In this document: one piece after another, positions 55,712 to 64,000 of the stretch | Layout: each line of letters starts with the position of its first letter | Position numbering within the stretch: position 1 is the stretch's first letter | Source of the DNA: Cheiracanthium punctorium | Taxonomy: Eukaryota; Arthropoda; Arachnida; Araneae; Cheiracanthiidae | Length of the DNA: 64,000 nucleotides | Direction of reading: 5' to 3' | Assembly (NCBI GenBank): GCA_038373885.1 | Contig: JAWZYV010013269.1 | Coordinates: 80,573 to 144,572, forward strand | Program-made: the position numbers and the translations under genes | Notes under the pieces: generated by a model | The model's database searches: none | The model's input: the letters and a program-made list of their open reading frames with translations, nothing else | Told to the model about the DNA's origin: nothing

Positions 55712-55914
55712 AAGGTGACCAAACATCCCCATTTTCAGAACGCTTTTCAAATTGTCCCCAGAATGTAAAAATGGAACTGGGGACAATTTTTAATTATTGT
55801 ATTGTTTTTCAATTAAATTACTGTTAATTATTGCATTAATTATAAATGTCCCCAGTTTTGTTGTCAGAATCGGGGACATGTCCCCGATTCTGACTACAAA
55901 AATCTGGTCACCTT
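55712..55914. mobile_element. MITE with AAGGTGACCA ends and 32-bp perfect palindrome
   Basis: Ends AAGGTGACCAAACATCCCC and the complement of AAGGTGACCAGATTTTTG. A perfect 32-bp palindrome lies at 55863-55894, centred on GGGGACATGTCCCC. GTCCCC/GGGGAC boxes recur outward to ~55990 and again at 56700, where TATGGTCACCTTA looks like the end of a related copy. Confidence 0.65.
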
Positions 55915-56024
55915 ACCATATTTCTAAACAGTAATTTGGGGACAAATCAAACATTGTCCTCGAATCTAAGCAAAACTTGGGGACACTAGAAAATATTTTC
56001 GAGGACACAACATATTACCATGTA

Positions 56025-56231
56025 CACCCTCCAGAAAAAGTATTTGAGTAAGAGATAAATTTCCTATTTCAGATTTGCGAATAATAATTGAGTTTTTGAA
56101 AAATGTAAAACATGACAGAAATATGGAAAGTCATATTTATACATAGCCTAATTCATATTCTATGATAAATAATTTTTAATATACGAAACCAACGTAGGAA
56201 ATTTTTACTCGAATACTTTTTAAGGAGGGTG
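56025..56231. mobile_element. CACCCTCC MITE, copy 1
   Basis: 207-bp element with inverted ends CACCCTCCAGAAAAAGTAT and GGAGGGTG, flanked by TA (56023-56024, 56232-56233). The middle is a conserved ~100-bp A+T-rich piece (CGAATAATAATTGAGTTTTT). Other copies are at 58938, 60371 and, as a fragment, 56513. Confidence 0.82.
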
Positions 56232-56512
56232 TATACCAGTATACCCATACTTTAAATCTTGACTGACTTTGATACTTAAAAATAAACTCTAATAGCTATT
56301 TATATCAATTGTGTATTCTTATTTCTAATAAATTAATGGAAGTGTTTCATTCATTTATAAATATTTATTTAAGCCAGAAGTATGAAAGGAACATCATGTT
56401 GAAATATTGCAATTTATTCAAAATTTAACTCTTGGAATAGTATTTGTATTTTTCAGAAGACATTGCTTTTTACATTGGATCATTTTGTGATAATTTTTCA
56501 TGAAACTTTGTG

Positions 56513-56560
56513 CACCCTCTAAAAAAAGCATTCGAGTGCAAGAAAATTTTCGTACGTCAA
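56513..56560 (+). repeat. CACCCTCC MITE, end fragment
   Basis: CACCCTCTAAAAAAAGCATT and the following 25 bases resemble the MITE end, then similarity stops. Solo end fragment. Confidence 0.45.
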
Positions 56561-56901
56561 TTTCAAGCATGGTTCTTCATGAAAAGGGATTAATCATCGA
56601 CAAAACTGAGATGGGAGATTTGGCTCAGTCGGATACTTTATTGAATGTCTGTACACGCTACACACACAATGACAACAAACGCTTTCAGAGATCTATATTT
56701 GGGGACTGTCCTCGAATTTCGAGGACGTATGGTCACCTTAGATATAATTCAAAAATTGCATACATATCTGCGATATTCATAATTCAAAAATTGTAAATTA
56801 ACAATATGTACAAGACCATTTATTTACAATCCCTAGTAGCAATGACTGCTTGTTTTCTGCTCGGTCGTTCATCGATTCATCGTTAATTCAGTCATCGGCA
56901 A

Positions 56902-57135
56902 GTGTACTTTTGTTTATCTGCAATAGATGAATTTTTATTCATGGATAGAAGTGATCTAGACGAGCAGTTTTGCCGATGGGAAACCGAAAAACAATATCTT
57001 ATCCGAAACTGCAGCTCTATAGTCATCGGGCCTCGCAGGTGTCCCCAGTGGTTTACACTTCCAAATTCCTATAAATATTTGCGTAATTTAGATGTGCCTT
57101 TGCATAATCTAAGGGAAATTTTGAACAATTCTTGA
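56902..57135 (+). CDS. Small hypothetical ORF inside the 1.29-kb element
   Basis: 77 codons; MDRSDLDEQFCRWETEKQYL from the second Met reads like a real protein segment, followed by CPQWFTLPNSYKYLRNLDVP. I do not recognise it. Position just inside one terminal repeat suggests a remnant of an element-encoded protein or host sequence captured by it. Might be chance. Confidence 0.3.
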   Translation: MYFCLSAIDEFLFMDRSDLDEQFCRWETEKQYLIRNCSSIVIGPRRCPQWFTLPNSYKYLRNLDVPLHNLREILNNS

Positions 57136-57710
57136 ATTAATCGTTTAATTTACTTCAAATTTCTTGTATTGGGGTTGGGAGGGGGCAGGGGTGTGGCATC
57201 CCCCTTCTCTTGCTCCCTCCCAGAAAATTTAAATTTGAAAAGAAATATTTACAAAAAAAATGTAAGTATTTATTGTATAAAAATCATTTGTAGTATTTAA
57301 ATAATTTTAAAAAAAAAGTGTTTAAAAAAATAAAAGAAAAATCTATTTGAGCGTCAGCTGCATTATAAGAAAAACGGAAACTTCATTACAATGAGCAACT
57401 CTTTTGAAACCTCTTTAATGTAAACAGCAAGAAGAGAAATCAGTTAATTTTTAAAAGTTATCCAAGAAATATGATAGTTAAAATCACACTAAAACTCCTA
57501 TACAATTGGCAATATTGTTTTTTAATTATTAATTATGAATGTTGATGCTACTTACATACATTGGTAAAAAGTGAAATTAATTTCTTACCAATCGAATAAT
57601 TTGACTATTATTAATAATAGCTGAACAACACTTTGTCAGAATTTCACCCAAAATCCCAATCTGAGACTAAAATAACCGGTACTTCACACTTTGCTTTACT
57701 CATGACAAGA

Positions 57711-57771
57711 TTCGATGGTCTAGGGGTAGCGTGCTTATCTCGGAATCAGAACGCTCAGGGTTCGGGCACGG
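57711..57771 (+). repeat. tRNA-like SINE head
   Basis: TTCGATGGTCTAGGGGTAGC resembles a tRNA A-box arm and CAGGGTTCGGGCACGG a damaged B box, with spacing as in a tRNA. The acceptor and anticodon arms do not pair well, so it is a tRNA-derived SINE head or a tRNA pseudogene. Confidence 0.45.
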
Positions 57772-58674
57772 GGAGGGAGAATTTCTTTATCTTGTTTTTT
57801 TTTCAGAAAAACGAAATTTAGCATACAAAAAACGAAAACATAATAAACAGAACGGACATTTTTTGAAAATTTTGCTGCCAGTCGTTTATTTTTTATTAAC
57901 AAATATATTTTAAACAGTTTATCGGTTTCTTTTCGTTATTTCATCGGGGTCATCGGGGAACAATGGTCGGCTTTATGGCCTCCCGAGCGGACATTTTGTA
58001 CCAGTTGCCGATGAAATTTCCCTTTTTTGGATGAAAAGCCGTGATCGGCCATTGCTCCTACTCCTCGGATTTAACTCACCCGCCTCTCATCGACCGATGG
58101 GTTATTGCTACTAGGGATAGCTTTTTCTTGTGCGATCAAAGTTGCTTAAATAATAATAAACAAAATACAAATAAAAAAATCTGAAATTCTTCCAGATTTT
58201 ATTTACGCACTTGAGTGTGCTTTTACTCTCTCTCTCTCTCACACGAAACCACCAAGATTTTATATGTAGGTTCCAAGTATGAAGTATGCTTCAACATGGC
58301 AGAGGTTTTGTGCTTGGAAATATTAGGCAGGCATGAAGCGGGTCTTATCGCGCGTCTATTAACCTAACTGAAACCACCGCCACCGTCAGACTATCGCCAA
58401 AACTTGCCCAGAACGATGACAACTGGCGATATTTAGGGCATGGACCCAATGACTGACAATCGCCAAATTTGGCGATATTTTGGAAAAACTCGTCAAGGTC
58501 GACGACGGACGGCGAGATTTTGGGCATGGACCAAACAATGACTGTCTACAGTTAAATTATATTGAAGATGTCCATAGACTTTAAAGTATTTAAATTTTTT
58601 TCGGTGGTCCTGTAAATAAATTCTCCAGTAGATTGGAACCAAAAATCCAGATGCACAACTACATGTTACAACAA

Positions 58675-58855
58675 GGACGGATACAACGCATTCCGCTGGT
58701 CCGGGAAATTCATGTCAACAGCGGTCTTCTTACTACATTTTCTTCTAACACACGTGCACATTATACATAAGAGTATATATAAATACAATATATATTAAAC
58801 TGACCGGCCCACCGTGAAAATTCTCAGATTCCCGGTGTGTGTATCCGGGCCTGTT
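58675..58855. mobile_element. 181-bp insertion with 9-bp duplication
   Basis: It splits Helentron-like copy B between two TTACAACAA sequences (58666-58674, 58856-58864). Ends GGACGGATAC and GTATCCGGGCC are imperfect inverted repeats. Copy A is uninterrupted at the same place. A 9-bp duplication suggests a Mutator- or hAT-like non-autonomous element. Confidence 0.68.
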
Positions 58856-58937
58856 TTACAACAATCTTATGTATGAAATTTCAACATTCTACGACTAAAT
58901 TTTTTTGGGATTTAAGAGTTAAATACATACACACGTA

Positions 58938-59149
58938 CACCCTCCAAAAAAAGTATCCGAGCAAAAGAGAAATTTCCTATTTTAGATTTACGAATAATAA
59001 TTGAGTTTTTGAAAAACGCACAACTTGATAGAAATATGGAAGGTCATATTTATGGATAGCCTAATTCATATTCTCTCATAAATAATTTTTAACATACGAA
59101 ACCAACGGAGGAAATTTCTCTCTTGCTCGAATACTTTTTTTGGAGGGTG
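58938..59149. mobile_element. CACCCTCC MITE, copy 2, nested in Helentron-like copy B
   Basis: Ends CACCCTCCAAAAAAAGTAT and complement; TA at 58936-58937 and 59150-59151. The host sequence CACGTAC...CAAAAGTCG, intact in copy A near 33640, is split here, so the MITE is younger than copy B. Confidence 0.83.
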
Positions 59150-60203
59150 TACAACAAAAGTCGCTAAGCTTGGCGACTTTTGGCGCAGTTCTTCAGGGAG
59201 GCACGTGACCGTGTTCGGACCATTACCTAACTTATATGGTAGGACGGTGTGCTTGAAATGGATAAATGCCCCTAAAATTGCCATTGACCGTAATGTGTTG
59301 GAAATCTTTTGAGTGTTCCTGTAGCAGAACTATAAATGATAAAGACACTTCTTTTAATGGATAAAATCATTTTGAAACTCTTAAAAGCATATATAACTTC
59401 TGAGTCGTTTGAAATAGCCCAATACCTCTAAAAACGCTTTGATGAATTTCGGCCCACAGAGCGTAATGTATTTCGAATATTTTGGGCGGTCCTGTAGATA
59501 AACTATTCAGTCGAATGGAACCGAAAGAATAGGTGCACAACTAGATGTTACAACAATCCTAAATGTAAAGTTACAACATTCTACGCCTAATAGTTTTTTA
59601 GATATGCGAGTTTAATGAATTTCGGCCCATTGAGCGTAATGCATTTCGAATATTTTGAGCGGTCCTGTAGATAAACTATCCAATCGAATGGAACCGAAAG
59701 GGTAGGTGGACAACTAGATGTTACAACAATCCTTAATATAAAGTTTCGACATTCTACGACTAATAGTGTTTGAGATATGCGTGTTTAATGAATTTCGGCC
59801 CATAGAGCGTAATGTATTTCGAATCTTTTGGGCGGTCCTGTACATAAACTATGCATTCGATTGAGACCAAAAGGGAAGGTGCACAACTAAAACCACACAA
59901 AATGCAAACATATAGATTGAAAACTAAAGAAAACCCTACCCAAGTCCCTAAAATCAAGAAAAATTGAAAAGTGACTCGAAGCGCTCGCGTACACAAAAAA
60001 ACCCGTGACTGAAAGAAATAGCACTCTCAAGTGCTAATAATACTAAGGCTACTATTCAGACAGAGTAGCTACTAAACCTATTGTTCAGTTACTAAGTTAG
60101 TAAGTGGGCGGGGATACTAAAAGTTAGTAAATAAGAATTCAGATTCCTTAACAATTGTGTGGTAATATGTTTTGTGGGTTTTGTAGGTTTTGTGTGGTAA
60201 TAT

Positions 60204-60236
60204 GTTTTAGTCACGTGCTAAACACGTGACTAAAAC
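60204..60236. other. Perfect 14-bp-stem hairpin with two CACGTG boxes
   Basis: GTTTTAGTCACGTG, a 5-base CTAAA loop, then CACGTGACTAAAAC. Preceded by a short direct repeat of TGTGGTAATATGTTTT. Could be a terminator-like hairpin of a rolling-circle element or a dimer of E-box sites; function unknown. Confidence 0.6.
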
Positions 60237-60370
60237 CCAGGAAAAAGTTAACAGGGAAGTTAGTAGACCAATCAGAGCGCTTCTTCCAGGCTTGCATTTG
60301 TTTAGTCGGTGATTTAGCAAAAGGTGAACATTACATCAGTGGGGGTAGTGGCACCGCCGGTCCAAATAGC

Positions 60371-61471
60371 CACTCTGCTCAAACAAGTATTCGAATATAA
60401 GCGGAACTTCCTACTTAGGCTTTGCGAAAACTAATTAGTTTTTTCTTTTTCAAACACACATTTCCACATAAATAAGAAAAATGATAATTATGCACAACCT
60501 AATTCATATTTTACAATAAATAATTTTTAATATACGAAACCAACGCAGGAATTTTGACTTTTACTCGAGTACTTCTTTGTAGGGGAATGCAATCCCGATC
60601 CCGCGGGAACGGGATCCTGCGGGATCCCGCACAAATATTTGCGGGACTAGTCCCGCGGGATTAGGATCCTAATCCCGCGGGATTGATGTTGAGAAATAAA
60701 TTATTTTTTATTACAATTTCGCTCTGCTTTCCCAATCAAAGACCGAAAAATTTTGCATATTTATGCCTAACAATAAACAAATCATAATTACACATTTTAA
60801 TTTATTTAGTTTAGTTCTTATTTAGTTTATTATTTAGTTTATTTAATTATTAAGTTTTATTTTTTTTAAGTATCTTCCAATGGGAGTCTGGATCGAACAT
60901 CTAAATCTAAACATTGTAATATAAAGTTTTTGTAAAGTTCCCAATGTCCAAATGAACTGAAATATTTCATGCTATTTATCTCTTAATGAAAATCATGAAT
61001 TAATTATAAAAAGTTTTCATTTTAGTTTTTAATATTTTTAATTCACACTTTTATTATTTTACTAAAATTAAATCTAGACTAGGAAATGATTCATTGGATT
61101 TGTACGATTTTGTACGTCCTTTTTTCAACAACTAAGAAAATAACGTAAGTATGTTAACATATCTATAAATTGTATATTCCTCATTTTTAGCAACTAACAT
61201 CAGACATAACATAGTATATTATTCTGAATATCACGATTATAATTTTCTAAGTTATTGTATTAATTATCTCATAAAATTAATTATTATTATAAAAGTTTAA
61301 CTTCATAGTGCTTAAAATCTTACTTTTTTTCGAATTTTCTCTGTTGAAATGAAGTCCTAACTAAATGAAATGTCAATCCCGCGGGATTGCGGGATCAATG
61401 AATCTCAATCCCGAAATCCCGCAGGACGAAAAACAGTGCGGGATTGCATTCCCTACTTCTTTGAGAGGGTG
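60371..61471. mobile_element. CACCCTCC MITE, copy 3, split by a hAT element
   Basis: The left part 60371-60579 (CACTCTGCTCAAACAAGTAT... ACTCGAGTACTTCTTTG) and right part 61464-61471 (AGAGGGTG) join to the same structure as copies 1 and 2 when the hAT element is removed. Confidence 0.7.
60580..61455. mobile_element. 876-bp hAT-type element rich in CCCGCGGGAT, exact 8-bp duplication
   Basis: Ends TAGGGGAATGCAATCCCG and complement of TAGGGAATGCAATCCCGC. Identical CTTCTTTG flanks at 60572-60579 and 61456-61463. Arrays of ATCCCGCGGGAT-type short palindromes lie inside both ends. The ~650-bp centre is A+T-rich and non-coding. Confidence 0.85.
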
Positions 61472-61479
61472 AGAGGTGT

Positions 61480-61777
61480 GAGACACCCACTGGAGGGGCC
61501 GACCCGAAGGTTTACGGCATAAAATCCCTCCAGGGAAGAATTTATTCATTTATCGCTTATTTTTACATACTATGCCGCTGGGGCTCGCAGAACCCCAACG
61601 GCAGACAGTAAACAATATTAGTACAATCGTAAATTACAGACATTATATGACACATGACATGATAAAACGCACATATACACACATATACACATGATAAAAC
61701 ATACATATACACACATATACATTACACATATATACATATACATATATATACCTATTGTACCACAGGAGAATGGCAGA
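61480..61777 (-). repeat. LINE 3' UTR and CA/TA-rich microsatellite
   Basis: Between the RNase H stop and ~61500 lies a probable 3' UTR with a (CATATACA)n-type tract at 61670-61755 and the sequence GGCTCGCAGAACCCCAACGG. Its exact 3' end is not resolved. Confidence 0.5.
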
Positions 61778-62734
61778 TCAATGATATTTAAATTTAATAG
61801 TGCTATAGTGTTCTATAAGCTTATTATAATTTACTTTTATTAGATTCATTATGTTTGGCAATTGGATAATTTGCATAAAATTTTTATATGGATCTATTGA
61901 GTTATTTCTTCTTATTTTATTAGGCATTAGGGGGCAGTCCCCAAAGATATAATGCAGGGGATCCCCTGTCTGACCACAGTCACATAGATCCGTTGTTCTA
62001 TAATTGATTCTTTTTAAATATTTTGGGAAACTGCCCCCGCCCGTTATAAATTTAGTGGCTACTATATTATTGATATTATAATTATTTTGTATATGTGGTA
62101 AGAAGTTGTAAGTATATCTGCCGGTTTCACTCTCGTTCCACCATATTTGCCATTTATTTTTTATGTTTTTATTAATTATGTATACTATTTTTGATCTAGG
62201 TACTGACACTACTCTATTACTTATCGGGTGGTCCTCCAGTAATGGTTGTTTTGCCAGGAAATCAGCTCTTTCATTTCCCCTGTGGCCAACATGTGCTTTA
62301 ATCCAGATTATTTTAATCTCTACTGATTTATGTATTTCAAGTAATTTATATAAGTCAATCAATATTTCTGTGTTGGAGTACAGGGATTTAATTTTTTCAA
62401 TCGTGGATCTGCTATCTGTGTAAATTTTTATTTTAGTAAATTTATTCTTTATTGCCCATTCCGCCGCAGTAAGTATGGCCAGTTGTTCAGCTTGATATAT
62501 GCTATTATATATATTAATTCTTTCGTTGTACTCATAAACTGGGTTATTGTCTTGGTTGGTGGCTGTAAAAGCGAATGCAGTCCCATTGTCCATTCTTGAT
62601 CCGTCAGTGTAAATTTTTAAGTATTCATTATCTTCGATATCAAATTCAAGGCTATCTATTACTGTTATTCTATGTCTTATATTGATGTTACTATATAGGT
62701 AAGAAGGTATAATTTTTTCCATTGTATAATTCAT
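61778..62734 (-). CDS. LINE ORF2 fragment: RNase H domain, 318 residues, intact frame
   Basis: Minus-strand open frame from 62734 to TGA/TAA at 61778. Residues ~40-165 are an RNase H1 domain with YTDGS (first Asp), YQAEQLAIL (Glu), IYTDSRST (Asp) and GHRGNERADFLAKQ (His/Asp). The C-terminal part has NNIVATKFITGGGSFPKYLK and a CDCGQTGDPLHYIFGDC Cys/His cluster. Known: such modules end the ORF2 of Jockey/R1-type non-LTR retrotransposons and help remove RNA during cDNA synthesis. No RT is present to the right: the copy is 5'-truncated at about 62755, where a hAT MITE follows. The unbroken frame points to recent insertion. The assigned Met is only the first in frame, not a real start. Confidence 0.82.
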   Translation of the reverse strand: MNYTMEKIIPSYLYSNINIRHRITVIDSLEFDIEDNEYLKIYTDGSRMDNGTAFAFTATNQDNNPVYEYNERINIYNSIYQAEQLAILTAAEWAIKNKFTKIKIYTDSRSTIEKIKSLYSNTEILIDLYKLLEIHKSVEIKIIWIKAHVGHRGNERADFLAKQPLLEDHPISNRVVSVPRSKIVYIINKNIKNKWQIWWNESETGRYTYNFLPHIQNNYNINNIVATKFITGGGSFPKYLKRINYRTTDLCDCGQTGDPLHYIFGDCPLMPNKIRRNNSIDPYKNFMQIIQLPNIMNLIKVNYNKLIEHYSTIKFKYH

Positions 62735-62774
62735 CGGTAGCTCCGTGTCTTGTATCTTTGAGAGGGTTATAGAT

Positions 62775-62974
62775 CAGGCATGTTCAACCCGCGGCATGCC
62801 TGATCTACACCCATGGGCCGCAAAGAGTCTAGGGGGGGGGGGCAAAATTTTAGGGGGGCACTTGCCCATAGTAAATTACGCCTATGTTTGTTGCTTTATT
62901 TTGATATGTGCGGCCCACCTCAGTTTAGTAAATTTTTACTAGGCCCACCAACCAATTTGGGTTGGGCACCCCTG
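62775..62974. mobile_element. hAT-type MITE (CAGGGGTGCCCAACC ends)
   Basis: Ends CAGGCATGTTCAACCCGCGG and complement of CAGGGGTGCCCAACCCAAAT, with GGGCCGC inside both. Flanks TTATAGAT and GTGTAGAT match 6 of 8. It lies at the 5' truncation point of the LINE at 61778-62734. Confidence 0.75.
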
Positions 62975-63509
62975 GTGTAGATAAAGCCGATTTTATGATT
63001 ATTGGTATAAAAACAGTCACTTTATTTCAAGTATTATTCTACAAATGATAGAACCATTCATATGACACTAATTTTATTTCTATTATTTGTTAATTAAATT
63101 GGGTTTTACAAATTAGAACATCGGTTAACGAAATAATTAACTTTTACATATAAATATGACTGTTATTCTTGATATTTTCCTTCATATGCCTGCCTACACC
63201 CAAGAAATAAAGTTAAATTGCCATCAAGCATCACAGTCAGTTTAGCGTCATCTCTTAGGCGACGATAAGAAAAATTTTGCTATTTTTTAACGCTAAAAAT
63301 TCTTTTTACAAATGTGGTTATTTTCCTACATATTGGTATGCTATAATGATATAGAGCACTTCGAAGAATTAAAAATATGTTAAAATTAATTTATACAAAT
63401 GTAAAAGTGAATTATTTTCATTGTTCATACTTTATAATTAAAAAAATTATTTAACTTCTGAATTTTTTTTATCCTTTGTAATTTTATTTTAAAATTACAA
63501 AAGTGTAAG

Positions 63510-63590
63510 ATGTAAGATTTTTGGGCCCTAAAATCTGTAAGCCCTGGGCAGTTGCCCCGTTTGCCCGGCCGGTAATATGACACTGGTAAT
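63510..63590 (-). repeat. hAT-type MITE end fragment
   Basis: Minus strand reads CAGTGTCATATTACCGGCCG then GGGCAAACGGGGCAACTGCC. Starting CAG and GGGGC-rich, it resembles the end of the hAT MITE at 47312. The other end is not seen. Confidence 0.45.
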
Positions 63591-63720
63591 ATAAAATGAA
63601 ACACATCTTTTACGAACTTTCAGCAAATATTAGGACGCTAGACAATTAATGTCCATTCTCTTTCACAGATGGCGCCATCAACGCTCCTTTAAAAAGGAAA
63701 AATCACGCGAGTATCAATTT

Positions 63721-63862
63721 TCAAGCTTAAATCAAGCTGTATTTAAACTTGACAATTCAACTTGACTCCTGCAAGCTTGCTGCCAGCTTAAAATGAGTTG
63801 AACTGTCAAGCTTGCATTAAGGCGTCAAATTCAAAGAAATGTAAACTTGATTTAAGCTTATG
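63721..63862. repeat. Imperfect inverted repeat rich in AAGCTT
   Basis: AAGCTTAAATCAAG at ~63724 pairs with CTTGATTTAAGCTT at ~63846, and TTGACAATTCAACTT pairs imperfectly with GAGTTGAACTGTCAAG. About 140 bp overall; likely a small fold-back repeat. Confidence 0.5.
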
Positions 63863-64000
63863 TGCTGTCTGGGTATGGCCGGCTTTCTTTTTCTTTCTAA
63901 ATAGCATGTGTCTTTGAATTACCTTTGGGGGGTCTAGTATTGTTCATGTACAAGGTATGTCATGATATTCTGATTAAAAATTCTTCGCTGAGAAAAATAA

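Larger units (their letters stand above)
56830..58116. mobile_element. 1.29-kb element with TCCCTAGTAGCAAT ends
   Basis: Ends TCCCTAGTAGCAATGACTG and complement of TCCCTAGTAGCAATAACCC, so at least 14 bp are perfect inverted repeat. CATCG/CGATG-rich subterminal sequence lies at both sides (56868-56900, 57940-58100). Flanks show no clear duplication. It contains a 77-codon frame and a tRNA-like head. Confidence 0.6.
58172..59895 (-). mobile_element. Helentron-like family H1 copy B, inverted, with two nested insertions
   Basis: Minus-strand match to copy A: the TCGCCAAATTTGGCGA part (~58450), the 173-bp units (CAACTAGATGTTACAACAAT at ~59540 and ~59710) and GGGCGGTCCTGTA blocks. The right end stops at about 59890 inside a unit, so the hairpin end is missing. 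It is interrupted by an insertion at 58675-58855 and a TA-flanked MITE at 58938-59149. Confidence 0.65.
62975..64000. other. Right end of window, no gene recognised
   Basis: Apart from the hAT end at 63510 and the inverted repeat at 63721, A+T-rich sequence without coding signal on either strand. Confidence 0.5.

Noticed and set aside
57711..57771. Functional tRNA gene
   Set aside because: The arms do not pair convincingly and the B box is damaged; retained only as a SINE-like head.

Overview
This is a window of A+T-rich animal nuclear DNA. It carries parts of two intron-rich genes that converge tail to tail, embedded in dense, nested and mostly decayed transposable elements. The protein sequences, the type of LINE (Jockey/R1/CR1-like with RNase H), the mariner relic with an arthropod-type N-terminal helix-turn-helix, and the many pogo, hAT, piggyBac and Helentron-like repeats suggest an arthropod. 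A chelicerate such as a spider or tick is my guess, not a proof. I see no bacterial features.

Gene 1 is TTC8/BBS8 (plus strand), a BBSome subunit. Eleven coding exons lie at 2562-26773 and join in phase into 463 residues plus stop. Only the N-terminal exon or exons (about 50 residues by comparison with vertebrate TTC8) are missing to the left. Gene 2 is a DHRS7-like short-chain dehydrogenase (minus strand). Eight coding exons run from the ATG at 54048 to the stop at 28900 and join in phase into 321 residues. It has an N-terminal membrane anchor, the TGASSGIG cofactor motif, NNAG, and Ser/Tyr/Lys catalytic residues. The two polyadenylation signals face each other about 1.65 kb apart, and a tRNA-derived SINE lies between them.

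Layout: 0.5-0.75 kb SINE copy 1; 2.6-26.8 kb TTC8. Its introns hold a tandem duplication (3.4-4.2 kb), a mariner relic (7.2-7.8), an LTR-like repeat (7.9-8.5), a pogo-like element split by a 1.6-kb element with a basic ORF and a spaced CAGTCCCCTGGC motif (9.6-11.7), a piggyBac-like repeat (12.1), a probable polyadenylated retrocopy (17.6-18.6), a 4-kb fold-back element with arms of about 820 bp (19.4-23.4), and a dead LINE (24.7-26.0). From 26.8 to 28.9 kb is intergenic. From 28.9 to 54.0 kb is DHRS7, whose introns hold LINE fragments (29.2-30.6, 40.9-41.3), Helentron-like repeats (32.6-34.6, 42.2, 46.2, 50.1), a second basic-ORF/motif-array element (37.7-39.9), hAT, pogo and piggyBac MITEs, and a dead transposase-like gene (43.3-44.6). 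From 54.0 to 54.3 kb is the DHRS7 promoter region, with CRE and CACGTG sites. From 55.7 to 63 kb are nested MITEs, an inverted Helentron-like copy, a 1.3-kb TIR element and a 5'-truncated LINE with an intact 318-residue RNase H ORF.

Many insertions can be dated relative to each other because target-site duplications and empty sites are visible: piggyBac inside pogo, hAT inside a TA-flanked MITE, Helentron-like inside hAT and inside pogo. The two host genes are ordinary conserved genes. The most unusual material is the repeat biology.
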